DNA of 42,306 bases, taken from positions 1 to 42,306 of the forward strand of contig JBBIVX010000021.1 in the NCBI GenBank assembly GCA_037439465.1, given 5' to 3'. A program made the translations under genes and the position numbers. A model generated the notes under the pieces. It was not told the DNA's origin, did no database searches, and was given only the letters and a program-made list of their open reading frames with translations. Of this stretch, positions 7,903 to 15,599 are shown one piece after another. Numbering within the stretch: position 1 is the stretch's first letter; every line of letters starts with the position of its first letter. This DNA comes from Parasulfuritortus sp037439465. GTDB taxonomy: Bacteria > Pseudomonadota > Gammaproteobacteria > Burkholderiales > Thiobacillaceae.

Positions 7903-8828
7903 ACGACAAACACGAGGCGAAGGACGTATCCACCACCGGCCATATCTGGGATAACGACCTGGCGGATTTCCTCAACCCTCCGCCCAAGTGGTGGATGGTA
8001 GGGCTGGCCGCCAGCGCCATCTGGTGCGTGGTGTACATGATCTATTACCCGACCATTCCGGTCACCCTGGCCAACACCTTCACCAAGGGCCTGGGCGGGT
8101 GGACGGCGATCAAGGAAATGGAAGAGGCAAAAAGCGTGGTCGATGAGGTGCGCGGCAAGTACGAGGCCAGGATCAAGGACATGACGCCGGCGGCGATTCT
8201 CGCCGACAGCGAATTGTCCGAATACGTCGCGCGTTCCGGCAAGGTGTTGTTCGGCGATAACTGCGCCGCCTGCCATGGTCAGAATGGCATTGGCACCACA
8301 GACCGGCACGGCCTGTTCGCGCCCATCCTGAACGATGACGACTGGTTGTACGGCGGCACGGTCGACGCTATCCACACCACCATCACCGATGGCCGTCAAC
8401 CAATGATGCCGGCGCACAAGGACACTCTATCCGCCGCAGAAGTCGACACCTTGGCTAAGGCCATTGCCCAGGGCGATCCCACGACCACGCCGTTGTTCGC
8501 GGAAAAGGGTTGCACCGGCTGTCATGGCCAGGACGGCAAGGGAATGCAGGCCATGGGGGCGGCAAATCTGCACGACGCCATCTGGCGCTTCCAGAGCTCG
8601 GTCGAGGGCATCAAGGAAACCATCCTCTACGGCGTCAACTCCGGCGACCCCAAGACCCGCACGGCGGTCATGCCCAGCTTCAAGGAAGCCGGTAAATTGT
8701 CCGAGTCCGAAATCAAAAAGCTTGCGGTCTACGTCTACAAGCTGGGCGGCGGCCAGCCGGAAGCGCCAGCGGAGGCCCCCATGGCAGCCGCAGAGGAAAC
8801 CCACGAAAAACCCGCCGAATCCAAGTGA
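7899..8828 (+). CDS. ccoP: cbb3-type cytochrome c oxidase subunit III (dihaem)
   Basis: This dihaem c-type cytochrome of 309 residues accepts electrons from soluble cytochromes. N-terminal motifs are GHIWDNDLADFLNPPPKWW and one transmembrane helix (MVGLAASAIWCVVYMIYY). Two haem sites follow: CAACHGQNGIG near residue 126 and CTGCHGQDGKG near residue 205. The C-terminus is a low-complexity Ala/Glu/Pro tail of about 25 residues (EAPAEAPMAAAEETHE), probably disordered. The ATGA overlap with ccoQ implies coupled translation. The operon ends 55 bp later at a strong terminator. Confidence 0.97.
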   Translation: MNDKHEAKDVSTTGHIWDNDLADFLNPPPKWWMVGLAASAIWCVVYMIYYPTIPVTLANTFTKGLGGWTAIKEMEEAKSVVDEVRGKYEARIKDMTPAAILADSELSEYVARSGKVLFGDNCAACHGQNGIGTTDRHGLFAPILNDDDWLYGGTVDAIHTTITDGRQPMMPAHKDTLSAAEVDTLAKAIAQGDPTTTPLFAEKGCTGCHGQDGKGMQAMGAANLHDAIWRFQSSVEGIKETILYGVNSGDPKTRTAVMPSFKEAGKLSESEIKKLAVYVYKLGGGQPEAPAEAPMAAAEETHEKPAESK

Positions 8829-8882
8829 GCGGGGCAGATCGGGGCTGAGCGGCTTACACCGCGCCAATCGCAAGCGCGTTAG

Positions 8883-8908
8883 GAGGAGGGGAAACCCTCC
8901 TCTTTTTT
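8883..8908 (+). terminator. intrinsic terminator after ccoNOQP
   Basis: The hairpin GAGGAGGG-GAAA-CCCTCCTC is a perfect 8-bp stem with a GNRA-type tetraloop, followed at once by six Ts. It lies 55 bp after the ccoP stop and separates ccoNOQP from ccoG-ccoH. Confidence 0.95.
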
Positions 8909-8920
8909 GACTATCATCAA
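8907..8920. promoter_or_regulatory. candidate FNR/Anr box upstream of ccoG
   Basis: TTGAC-TATC-ATCAA differs by one base from the FNR/Anr consensus TTGAT-N4-ATCAA. It lies 87 bp before the ccoG start, overlapping the terminator's T tract. A TAATAT hexamer at 8956-8961 could be a -10, which would place the box farther from the start site (about -55) than the classical -41.5. It is suggestive, not decisive. Confidence 0.4.
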
Positions 8921-9006
8921 CAAACCGGCCGACCGGCGCGGCACCGGGGCCCCAGTAATATGGTTACATCGGATTGACCCGCAATGCGGCCCAAGAGGAG
9001 TGAAGT

Positions 9007-10431
9007 GTGAACGACCAGGTGGAAAAGACGGGTGACGTCACCGGCATCTACAAGGAATTTGAGACCTGGTCGGTGAACACCGGTGGCAAGACCATCCATG
9101 CCAAACGCATGCCTGGTTTCTTCCGTAGGCTGAAACATCTCACGCAGTTCGCGCTGTGGCTGCCTTTTTTTCTGCTGCCCTATCTGCGCTGGGAAGGCCA
9201 TCAAGCCATACTGCTCGACATCGAACAGCGCCAGTTCCACTTTTTCGATCTCACCGTTCTTCCTCAGGACATCTGGATGCTGTCCCTGCTTCTGCTCGCC
9301 GCGGCGATGGTGTTGTTTGCCGCAACATCGGTAGCGTCAAGGGTATGGTGCGGGTTCTTCTGCTTCCAGACGGCCTGGACCGACTGGTTCACCTGGATCG
9401 AGGACAAGATCGAGGGCAACCCGACCACCCGCCGCAAGCTCGATCAGGCACCCTGGACCTTCACCAAGTTCCGCAAGAAGGCGACCAAGCATGCCCTATG
9501 GATGGCCATCGCCCTGCTTACCGGTATCAGCTTCTCGATCTGGTTCGTGGACGCCTTCTGGTACTGGGACCATCTGCTGCACCTGCAACTGCCCATGGTC
9601 GGCTGGGTGGTGTTGCTCATGTTCTTTCTCGGCACATACATCCTCGCGGGATTCCTGCGCGAACAGACCTGTTTCTGGCTTTGTCCCTATGCCCGTATCC
9701 AGGGAGTGATGACCGATACCCAGACCATCCTGCCTTCCTACGATTTCAACCGTGGCGAGCCACGCGGCAAGCTCAAACGCGGCACGGCCGCCGGCCGGCA
9801 AGGCGACTGCATCGACTGTTTCCAATGTGTGCAGGTGTGCCCCACAGGCGTCGATATTCGCGAAGGACAGCAGCTTGGCTGTATCACCTGCGGACTGTGC
9901 ATCGACGCCTGCGATTCGGTCATGGAAAAGATCGGCAAACCCCATGGGTTGATCCGCTATGCCTCGCTGGACGAGTTGTCAGGCAGGCCGGCCAAAAAGA
10001 TGTATCAGCACGTGCGCACCTGGGTCTATGTCGGCATCATCCTCATTGCCTTGTCCGGCATCGGCTATGGCCTGACCCATCTCGGTTCACTGACCTTAAA
10101 GGTCATCGCCGGGCGGCAGCCGCTTTATGTGGTGATGAGCGATGGCTCGATACAAAACAAATATACGTTCAAGGTGCTCAACAAGACCGGCCGCGATTTC
10201 CGGGTACGGGTCAGGGCCGAGGATATGGAGGTGCCTGGCCTCGTCCTCATCGGTGCGGAACATCTGCCGCTGCTGCATCACGGCCGCATGACCTCGTTTA
10301 CGCTGTTCGTCAGGGCGCCGCGCCGCGAGATCAAGCGGGAAGTATCCCCCATAGAATTCTATGTGGAAGATGCCGAGAACCCGAAAATCCATGCCGAATA
10401 CAGCAGCAAGTTCAACGCGCCCAAACCCTGA
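9007..10431 (+). CDS. ccoG: cbb3 oxidase assembly protein CcoG (polyferredoxin-like)
   Basis: An inner-membrane iron-sulfur protein of 474 residues needed for cbb3 assembly; CcoG homologues act as Cu(II) reductases. Several transmembrane helices occupy the first half, with CFWLCP near residue 225. Two cluster motifs follow: CIDCFQCVQVCP (CxxCxxCxxxCP) near residues 266-277 and CITCGLCIDACD near 295-306. The C-terminal ~110 residues form the periplasmic Ig-like FixG domain (YTFKVLNKTGRDFRV). It starts at GTG 9007 behind AGAGGAG. ccoH follows after 14 bp; ccoI and ccoS are not in the window. Confidence 0.95.
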   Translation: MNDQVEKTGDVTGIYKEFETWSVNTGGKTIHAKRMPGFFRRLKHLTQFALWLPFFLLPYLRWEGHQAILLDIEQRQFHFFDLTVLPQDIWMLSLLLLAAAMVLFAATSVASRVWCGFFCFQTAWTDWFTWIEDKIEGNPTTRRKLDQAPWTFTKFRKKATKHALWMAIALLTGISFSIWFVDAFWYWDHLLHLQLPMVGWVVLLMFFLGTYILAGFLREQTCFWLCPYARIQGVMTDTQTILPSYDFNRGEPRGKLKRGTAAGRQGDCIDCFQCVQVCPTGVDIREGQQLGCITCGLCIDACDSVMEKIGKPHGLIRYASLDELSGRPAKKMYQHVRTWVYVGIILIALSGIGYGLTHLGSLTLKVIAGRQPLYVVMSDGSIQNKYTFKVLNKTGRDFRVRVRAEDMEVPGLVLIGAEHLPLLHHGRMTSFTLFVRAPRREIKREVSPIEFYVEDAENPKIHAEYSSKFNAPKP

Positions 10432-10445
10432 CAGGAATCGACACC

Positions 10446-10958
10446 ATGATCTCGCAACAGCATAAATGGGGGATGCGTAACCCCTGGTTTCTGGGGATAC
10501 TCGGCCTGATCCTGTTGGTATTCGCGGTCAACGGTGTCTTTGTCTGGCTCTCGACGCACCGCCCTTCAACGCTGGTGGACCTGGAGTACAAGACCCACGA
10601 CCGCAAAAGCAACGCTGCGGCGGTCAACGAACTGGCGGCGCGCCAGGCGCTGGCCTGGCAAACCACAATCAGGATGCCAACGGCACTAACCACCGGAGAG
10701 CCCGCCTCCTTCGAGATTCATGTGGCGGACCGCGCCGGCCAGCCGGTGCGCGAAGGCATTCTGACAGTCGAGGCCTACCGTCCCTCGGATGCGAGCCGTG
10801 ATTTCTCCGTTCCGTTCAGGGAAATCGCCTCCGGCACATACCAGGGCACCCTCACCTTTCCGCTGAAGGGCTATTGGGAATTGCACCTGCGCCTCGAACG
10901 CGGCAACAACCTGTTCACCGTGGCTACCGACCGCTTCCTGGTGGCCGCCGCACCCTGA
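10446..10958 (+). CDS. ccoH: FixH/CcoH family protein
   Basis: This cbb3 assembly protein of 170 residues has an N-terminal helix (WFLGILGLILLVFAVNGVFVWLS) and a periplasmic beta-rich FixH domain. Typical elements are YKTHDRKSN and the C-terminal YQGTLTFPLKGYWEL. FixH/CcoH stabilises cbb3 subunits and may assist copper or haem insertion. It begins 14 bp after ccoG and presumably shares its transcript. The gene ends 5 bp from the stop of the convergent gene at 10964. Confidence 0.92.
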   Translation: MISQQHKWGMRNPWFLGILGLILLVFAVNGVFVWLSTHRPSTLVDLEYKTHDRKSNAAAVNELAARQALAWQTTIRMPTALTTGEPASFEIHVADRAGQPVREGILTVEAYRPSDASRDFSVPFREIASGTYQGTLTFPLKGYWELHLRLERGNNLFTVATDRFLVAAAP

Positions 10959-10963
10959 GCCGG

Positions 10964-11662
10964 TCATCGGCCCGGCTGGCCGCGATCGGATGACGCCCTG
11001 GCATCGGCCAACAAGGGTTGTACCAGCCTATCGAAATCCCTGGGGGGGACATATTGCAGCACGGGCTTGCCGCCGCCCAAGGTGATATCCAAGCCATGCC
11101 ACGGGTAGAGCAAGTGAACGGTGTCGCCTTTCCTTTCAGGCAGGCGTTGCCCCGGTCGCCCGAAACGTCGGACAAACGTCGCCTCGTCCAGACTCACCGC
11201 CGGCAAATAGGTGAGGCCACTGATCGGCAGCGCCCGCAGCCTCGCCTGATCCTCCGGCCTGAGGACGATGCGCTTGCCGCTGATGCCAGCGCGCATCCCC
11301 AGGCCGCGGTCATAAATGGCCTGCAGTTCCTCTTCGGGGATAGAGATCGACACAACGATCTTTGCCTTCAACCCGGCGAGGTTGACCTGTTCAAAGTAGG
11401 CTTCTGCCGCCAATCGCCCGTCCGACATTCTAAACAGCCCCGGCTTGGCCACCTCCCGGAAACGTCGTTCAGCCTCCGCCACCGTACTCGCCCCCAACGT
11501 CAAGGCAAAGATGCGCGACGTATCCGCAGTCGGATGCCCGATCTGCCAGGGCAGGTCGTCGGGAACCACGGGCGTATCCGCCGAATAACGGAAAAAGGAC
11601 AATAAAATCGAAATAATGATTAACAGACCCCAAATCCAGTACTGCTTGCGCCAATTTGTCAT
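10964..11662 (-). CDS. hypothetical membrane-anchored protein
   Basis: This protein of about 232 residues has one N-terminal transmembrane helix (YWIWGLLIIISILLSFF) and a larger, probably periplasmic, domain. That domain contains a repeated motif-like pattern: FALTLGASTVAEAERRFRE and, later, LDEATFVRRFGRPGQRL, each resembling SmpA/OmlA-type 'start, then alignment' segments. I know no name for the family. The ATG at 11662 was preferred to the GTG at 11695 because the membrane helix then begins normally. It diverges from the cytochrome-porin operon, so the repeat operator at 11752-11790 could also influence it. Confidence 0.75.
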   Translation of the reverse strand: MTNWRKQYWIWGLLIIISILLSFFRYSADTPVVPDDLPWQIGHPTADTSRIFALTLGASTVAEAERRFREVAKPGLFRMSDGRLAAEAYFEQVNLAGLKAKIVVSISIPEEELQAIYDRGLGMRAGISGKRIVLRPEDQARLRALPISGLTYLPAVSLDEATFVRRFGRPGQRLPERKGDTVHLLYPWHGLDITLGGGKPVLQYVPPRDFDRLVQPLLADARASSDRGQPGR

Positions 11663-12010
11663 GGGTAGATGTGTCGGCAAAACAAAATAAAACACGATAG
11701 GCGCAGATTAGCTTGGCAAAAGGCTTGTTACCAGGCGATTTGGACGATAAGCTTAACGTGAGCTTAAGCTCAGCTTAAACCAAGCTTAAGATCAGGTTTG
11801 GATGCAGTTTGGTTGGATAAACGGCAGGGTGTGATCTGGGTCGTTTGCTGGCTACGCAAGCGGCACATTTTCAAACCGTGTTCGAAACAACCTATTTACA
11901 GGCAGAAAGTTTGAAGAAGTGCCGAAGTGGGTCGTACCTGTCTTGACTGTAGGTGCGGCTTTATTGGAGAACTGTGCCGTCGCAGGCGCATTTTTGAGGA
12001 AGCAAATACC
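11663..12010. other. divergent intergenic region
   Basis: These 348 bp separate the minus-strand hypothetical gene from the cytochrome-porin. The left third is AT-rich and contains the four-repeat operator. The remainder carries the presumed long 5' leader of the cytochrome-porin mRNA, with no convincing gene. TGAGGAAG precedes the ATG at 12011. No clear sigma-70 hexamer pair is seen. Confidence 0.5.
11752..11790 (+). promoter_or_regulatory. four direct repeats, 11-bp period (PmrA/OmpR-type box)
   Basis: CTTAAC (11752), CTTAAG (11763), CTTAAA (11774) and CTTAAG (11785) recur with exact 11-bp spacing, one helical turn each. The preceding base is G in every copy, so GCTTAA is fully conserved four times. 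The hexamer and spacing match the array at 5055-5082 upstream of ccoN. This is the geometry of OmpR/PhoB-family response-regulator sites and resembles the PmrA/QseB box. It probably controls the cytochrome-porin operon and perhaps the divergent gene. Confidence 0.7.
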
Positions 12011-13327
12011 ATGAGTAATGCTATTTTTGGTTGGCTCAAAACCCGTGGCGGTGCATCCACCAACACGGTATCCGAATCCAGTCGAGGCGTGAAAGCGACC
12101 ACCGTGGCCGCCCTGCTGCTCGGCACTTTCGGTCTCGGCGCGTGGACCGACAGCCAGGCCGTACCCGCCTTCGCCCGCCAGACCGGCATGGCTTGCCTGG
12201 CCTGCCACTATCAATCCTACCCGGCACTCAATGCCTTCGGCCGCGCTTTCAAGGGCGCCGGCTTCACCCTGACCGGGGCGCAGGAGAAAATCGAAGGCGA
12301 CGACCTCTCCCTGCCCAATGTTCTCAATGCCTCCCTGGTAACCAAGATCCGTTACCAGAAAACCAATGGCAAAGACAAAACGGTAGCCACCAACACAGGC
12401 GAACTGCAGTTCCCGGACGAAGGCGCACTGCTGATCGGCGGCCGCGCCAGTGAGCACATCGGCTACCTGCTCGAGCTGGCCACATTTGGCACAGCCGAGG
12501 ACAACGGCGATGTGAATTTCTTCGCCTCCTTCAAGATGCCATTCAGCTACAAGATGGGCAACACCGACCTGTCGTTCATCCCCTACTCCACCGACAGTCT
12601 TGGCGCCAGCTACGGCTTTGAAACGCTCAACACCGGCGCGGTGCGCAACATCCGTGTCGGCGAGGACCGCTCCGCCCTGATGGCCCAACAATACCTCGGC
12701 CTTGGCGCCGGCGCCGCCGAAGGCTTCGCCTTCGTGGCCGCAAACGAGATGGGCTTTGTCAATTTCAGCCTGTGGGCCCCGGTGCATGGCAACGCCTCGG
12801 TGAAACAATTGGCGCCCTACCTGCGCGCCGCCTGGACGCCGACCTTTGGCAACTGGGACGCCGGACTGGGCTTCCAACATTACTCGGGCAAGGCCAAGAT
12901 CGACGACAACAGCTCGGCAACCGGTAATACCGTGTCGTTCGCCACCAAGGGCTGGGCCATCGACGGCCAACTCCAGGGCGAAGTCGGCGGCATGCCTCTC
13001 GGGGTCTATGCAGCCTATGGCAACGTTGATTCCAATACCAGCTTCAACAGCAGCGGCTCTGACCGTAATGCCTGGTCTATCCATGGCCAGCTTGGCGTCA
13101 TTCCCAACAAGGCTACGGTGATTCTCGGCTATCGCAGCGCGGATCGGGGCACAGCCACGCGTGACAAAGACAACGCCTTCACCATCGGCGGCACCTACCA
13201 GCTGGCGCAAAACGTGCAGCTTCAGCTCGATCACGTGATGCGCGACGGCAACCGCTTCGACAGCGGCGCCGGCGCCCCGGCTAGCGGTGACACCCAGACC
13301 ACGCTGATGCTGTTCAGCGCCTTCTGA
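12011..13327 (+). CDS. Cyc2-like monohaem cytochrome-porin fusion
   Basis: This 438-residue protein combines an N-terminal signal, one haem-c site and a long outer-membrane beta barrel. The long polar N-region is followed by a hydrophobic stretch and cleavage near DSQA. The block PAFARQTGMACLACH and the following LNAFGRAFKGAGF are the patterns I associate with Cyc2 outer-membrane cytochromes of Fe(II) oxidisers. The rest alternates polar and hydrophobic residues as antiparallel strands and ends in a terminal Phe, typical of BAM substrates. Length fits neutrophilic Cyc2. Iron oxidation is inference; other fused cytochrome-porins exist. SD TGAGGAAG supports the start. Confidence 0.7.
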   Translation: MSNAIFGWLKTRGGASTNTVSESSRGVKATTVAALLLGTFGLGAWTDSQAVPAFARQTGMACLACHYQSYPALNAFGRAFKGAGFTLTGAQEKIEGDDLSLPNVLNASLVTKIRYQKTNGKDKTVATNTGELQFPDEGALLIGGRASEHIGYLLELATFGTAEDNGDVNFFASFKMPFSYKMGNTDLSFIPYSTDSLGASYGFETLNTGAVRNIRVGEDRSALMAQQYLGLGAGAAEGFAFVAANEMGFVNFSLWAPVHGNASVKQLAPYLRAAWTPTFGNWDAGLGFQHYSGKAKIDDNSSATGNTVSFATKGWAIDGQLQGEVGGMPLGVYAAYGNVDSNTSFNSSGSDRNAWSIHGQLGVIPNKATVILGYRSADRGTATRDKDNAFTIGGTYQLAQNVQLQLDHVMRDGNRFDSGAGAPASGDTQTTLMLFSAF

Positions 13328-13339
13328 TCGGAGACTTAA

Positions 13340-13912
13340 GTGCGCGGTATTCACGCCTCATACCTGCTTTTGCCACTGGCGATCGCGCTCATGTCCGGCT
13401 GCGCCCCGATGGGCGCCAAGCCGGGCTGGATCGAGGTCACTTCCGAGCCAGCCGGCGCGGAAGTCTATGTCATGGGCGGCAGGGTCGGTGTGACGCCGCT
13501 CAGTCTGGACCAGAATCTGGCCTTCCCGCTCACCTTCCCGAGCGAGAAACAGGCGCTCTACGGTGCCGTCGAGTTGCGTAAGGAGGGATGCACTCCCGCC
13601 ACGCAACGAATCGGCACCCGCGCGCTGGCCAAGGGGCTGCAGATCAAGCTCGAATGCGGCGCAGCGGCGGCACAAGCGGCAACCGCCGGGCCGCACCAGG
13701 CGGCACAGCCTAGCCAAACGCCGCCGGTCACGTCCGCCGCTCCGATTGCCGCACCGGTTCAACCCCCGGCACCGCCGTTGGCGGCACCGGCAGTGCCGCA
13801 AAAACCGGACATGGCGTCACGCCTGCGACAAGTGCAGGAGTTGCGCGACAAGGGACTGATCACGGAACAGGAGATGCAGGAAGTACGTAGGCGTCTGCTC
13901 GGAGAAATATGA
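13340..13912 (+). CDS. PEGA/SHOCT-like lipoprotein
   Basis: A 190-residue predicted lipoprotein with lipobox LMSGC at residues 17-21. Residues ~30-110 resemble a PEGA-type surface domain (WIEVTSEPAGAEVYVMGGRVGVTPL). An Ala/Pro-rich linker of about 55 residues follows. The C-terminal helical pair (LRQVQELRDKGLITEQEMQEV) is SHOCT-like. It starts at GTG behind GGAGA, only 12 bp after the cytochrome-porin stop, so it is co-transcribed. A role in cell-envelope anchoring or in stabilising the outer-membrane cytochrome is inferred from context only. Confidence 0.75.
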   Translation: MRGIHASYLLLPLAIALMSGCAPMGAKPGWIEVTSEPAGAEVYVMGGRVGVTPLSLDQNLAFPLTFPSEKQALYGAVELRKEGCTPATQRIGTRALAKGLQIKLECGAAAAQAATAGPHQAAQPSQTPPVTSAAPIAAPVQPPAPPLAAPAVPQKPDMASRLRQVQELRDKGLITEQEMQEVRRRLLGEI

Positions 13913-13966
13913 GCGCAAGCGCTGTTTTACCAGTGGATCAACTATTGATGAGAGGAGCTAGAAAAA

Positions 13967-14305
13967 ATGCGTGCGAATTCACATAGATTCATTCAAACAC
14001 TGCAACTGGCCGCAGCGGTAGGTCTGCTTGCGGGCGCCACTTCGACCGTCTTTGCCGCCGACGGCATGGCCCTGGCGAAGAAACACAACTGCCTCGCCTG
14101 CCACAGCGTCGACAAGAAGGTAGTCGGGCCCGCCTACAAGGATGTGGCGGCCAAGTACAAGGGTGACGCCAGTGCTATCGACAAACTCACCGCCAAAGTA
14201 AAAAACGGCGGCAAGGGCGTCTGGGGCGGCACACCCATGCCCCCCAACAAAAAAGTGCCGGATGCCGACATCAAGGCTCTGGTGACCTGGGTGTTATCGC
14301 TGTAA
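13967..14305 (+). CDS. small periplasmic class I cytochrome c
   Basis: This cytochrome of 112 residues has a signal peptide (cleavage near VFAAD) and a mature domain of about 81 residues. The haem site is CLACHS and the axial Met lies in GGTPMPPN, as in c551/c552-type cytochromes. Such proteins carry electrons in the periplasm, for example to cbb3 oxidase. It is third in line after the cytochrome-porin and lipoprotein, with an SD of GAGAGGAG, and is followed by a strong terminator. A link from outer-membrane cytochrome to terminal oxidase is plausible. Confidence 0.92.
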   Translation: MRANSHRFIQTLQLAAAVGLLAGATSTVFAADGMALAKKHNCLACHSVDKKVVGPAYKDVAAKYKGDASAIDKLTAKVKNGGKGVWGGTPMPPNKKVPDADIKALVTWVLSL

Positions 14306-14320
14306 TCGCTTCCTAATGTT

Positions 14321-14368
14321 GCGAAGGGCACTGGGCGATCAACCGCCCGTGCCCTTCGCTTTTTTTTT
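14321..14368 (+). terminator. intrinsic terminator after cytochrome c
   Basis: GCGAAGGGCAC (14321-14331) pairs perfectly with GTGCCCTTCGC (14349-14359). An inner GGGCG/CGCCC pair closes the loop, and nine Ts follow. It ends the cytochrome-porin operon. On the opposite strand it lacks a U tract after the hairpin. Confidence 0.95.
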
Positions 14369-15500
14369 ACCCTATCCGCTCAGGGCCTGTCCTCACCGCA
14401 TCCTTTTGCATGCCTTCGACGAAGGCGCGAACACTGTCGGCACGGGTGTATTCCGCTGCCTTCATGGCATCGCGGATCAAGGCCTTGTGCCAGATGTCAC
14501 CGCTGCCGGCGGCCAGTGCCTCACGGTCCGCGGCCTCGGCGAAACGCGGGTAAAAAATGCGGCGACGGCGGTCACGGTCGAACCACCAGGCATTGGTGGC
14601 CACATATTCGTAGCCAAAGGGCAGAAGCGCCGCGCCGAATTCGGCACCATCAGGCCAACCCTCCCGGCCCGTGCCGGCGGCGCCGATAAACCCGGCCCCG
14701 ACCAGACGGTCGATGAGGCGGGCGACCTCGCGCAAGGCACAATGAGCGATATAGAGATAATGACTGCGCTGCAGGGTCAGCGCGGCCACGCCCGCCTCAT
14801 CCACCTCGCGCAGCGGCGGCGCCGCGGCCGGCGTACCCAGTGCATTGACATGATGCAGCACCACTCCGACCGGATGGGACAGCATGGGCGGATTGCGTCC
14901 TTCGATGTAGTTCACCACGCTGAATCCATAGCGCACATAGGCATCGATGTCGGTACGCAGGGCCAAGTCCCCTTGCAGCGACTTGTGCAGATCGAACAGT
15001 GTGAGCAGCCGGTCGGCCGGCACCGGCATCACCAGGGTGAAGCGATGGCCATCGGGAAAGCCGCCGCCCACCGCCTCTTCCTCTTCGCGCTGCGGGAACA
15101 CCCGCAGGTTGTAACGCGCCGCCCGTTCCCGGCCCAGCTTGTCGAGCCAGGCGCCGGGATGAAGGCTCTGCGCCGTGAGGCCGAGATCGACGAAACGCTC
15201 GGACGCAGTGAGGGTCACCACCTCGTCACCGGCATAACGAAGTTCCAATGAAGACAGGCCGCCGGCATAGCGAAAGCGTGTCTTGTGACCGTCGGCGTCA
15301 CACCACTCGGCCGACCACCCCTTTTTCTCAAAACGGAATGACGTCGGCACGAGGTCGCCGAAAACGAGCCGACTGGGCAGATCGGCCACAGACTTCACCT
15401 CGGCCAATACAGCGACCGGCACCGCCGGCGGCCGCTCGATGGCAGGCAGGCGCATCAGTTTGGGGTAGACGGGCGGGCGGGATGGGGCGGCGGTTTCCAT
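14367..15500 (-). CDS. hypothetical protein (377 aa)
   Basis: This is an unrecognised cytoplasmic-looking protein without signal peptide or membrane helix. The N-terminal part is Pro-rich; the central part is beta-rich with ERFVDLGLTAQSLHPGAW. The C-terminal ~150 residues are helical with aromatic clusters (FGYEYVATNAWWFDRDRRRR). Codon use and length indicate a genuine gene. It diverges from the BCS1-like ATPase across about 100 bp, which may imply a common control region. No function is proposed. Confidence 0.75.
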   Translation of the reverse strand: METAAPSRPPVYPKLMRLPAIERPPAVPVAVLAEVKSVADLPSRLVFGDLVPTSFRFEKKGWSAEWCDADGHKTRFRYAGGLSSLELRYAGDEVVTLTASERFVDLGLTAQSLHPGAWLDKLGRERAARYNLRVFPQREEEEAVGGGFPDGHRFTLVMPVPADRLLTLFDLHKSLQGDLALRTDIDAYVRYGFSVVNYIEGRNPPMLSHPVGVVLHHVNALGTPAAAPPLREVDEAGVAALTLQRSHYLYIAHCALREVARLIDRLVGAGFIGAAGTGREGWPDGAEFGAALLPFGYEYVATNAWWFDRDRRRRIFYPRFAEAADREALAAGSGDIWHKALIRDAMKAAEYTRADSVRAFVEGMQKDAVRTGPERIG

Positions 15501-15599
15501 GGGCGCATTATATCTGAGCGGATAACTCGGATTAATGGACCATATTTTTCCGCCCCCGCCCTATGGCATGATGATGCGCCGCCCGACCGTCGAACCGTG

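Noticed and set aside
9156..10445. long open frame overlapping ccoG and running into ccoH
   Set aside because: Only the part from the ATG at 10446 reads as FixH; the upstream part is out-of-frame ccoG text.
11852..13354. 500-codon open frame on minus opposite the cytochrome-porin
   Set aside because: It is the exact antisense of a gene with haem motif, signal and barrel. Its translation is Gly/Ala/His-rich without domain patterns and has no SD.
13912..13923. AGCGCAAGCGCT palindrome before the cytochrome c gene
   Set aside because: Stem of four to five pairs with too small a loop and no T run; too weak to call a terminator or operator.
15535..15545. ATGGACCATAT, matching half of the TetR-type operator
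   Set aside because: The second half of the palindrome is absent (TTTTTCC follows), so chance is likely.
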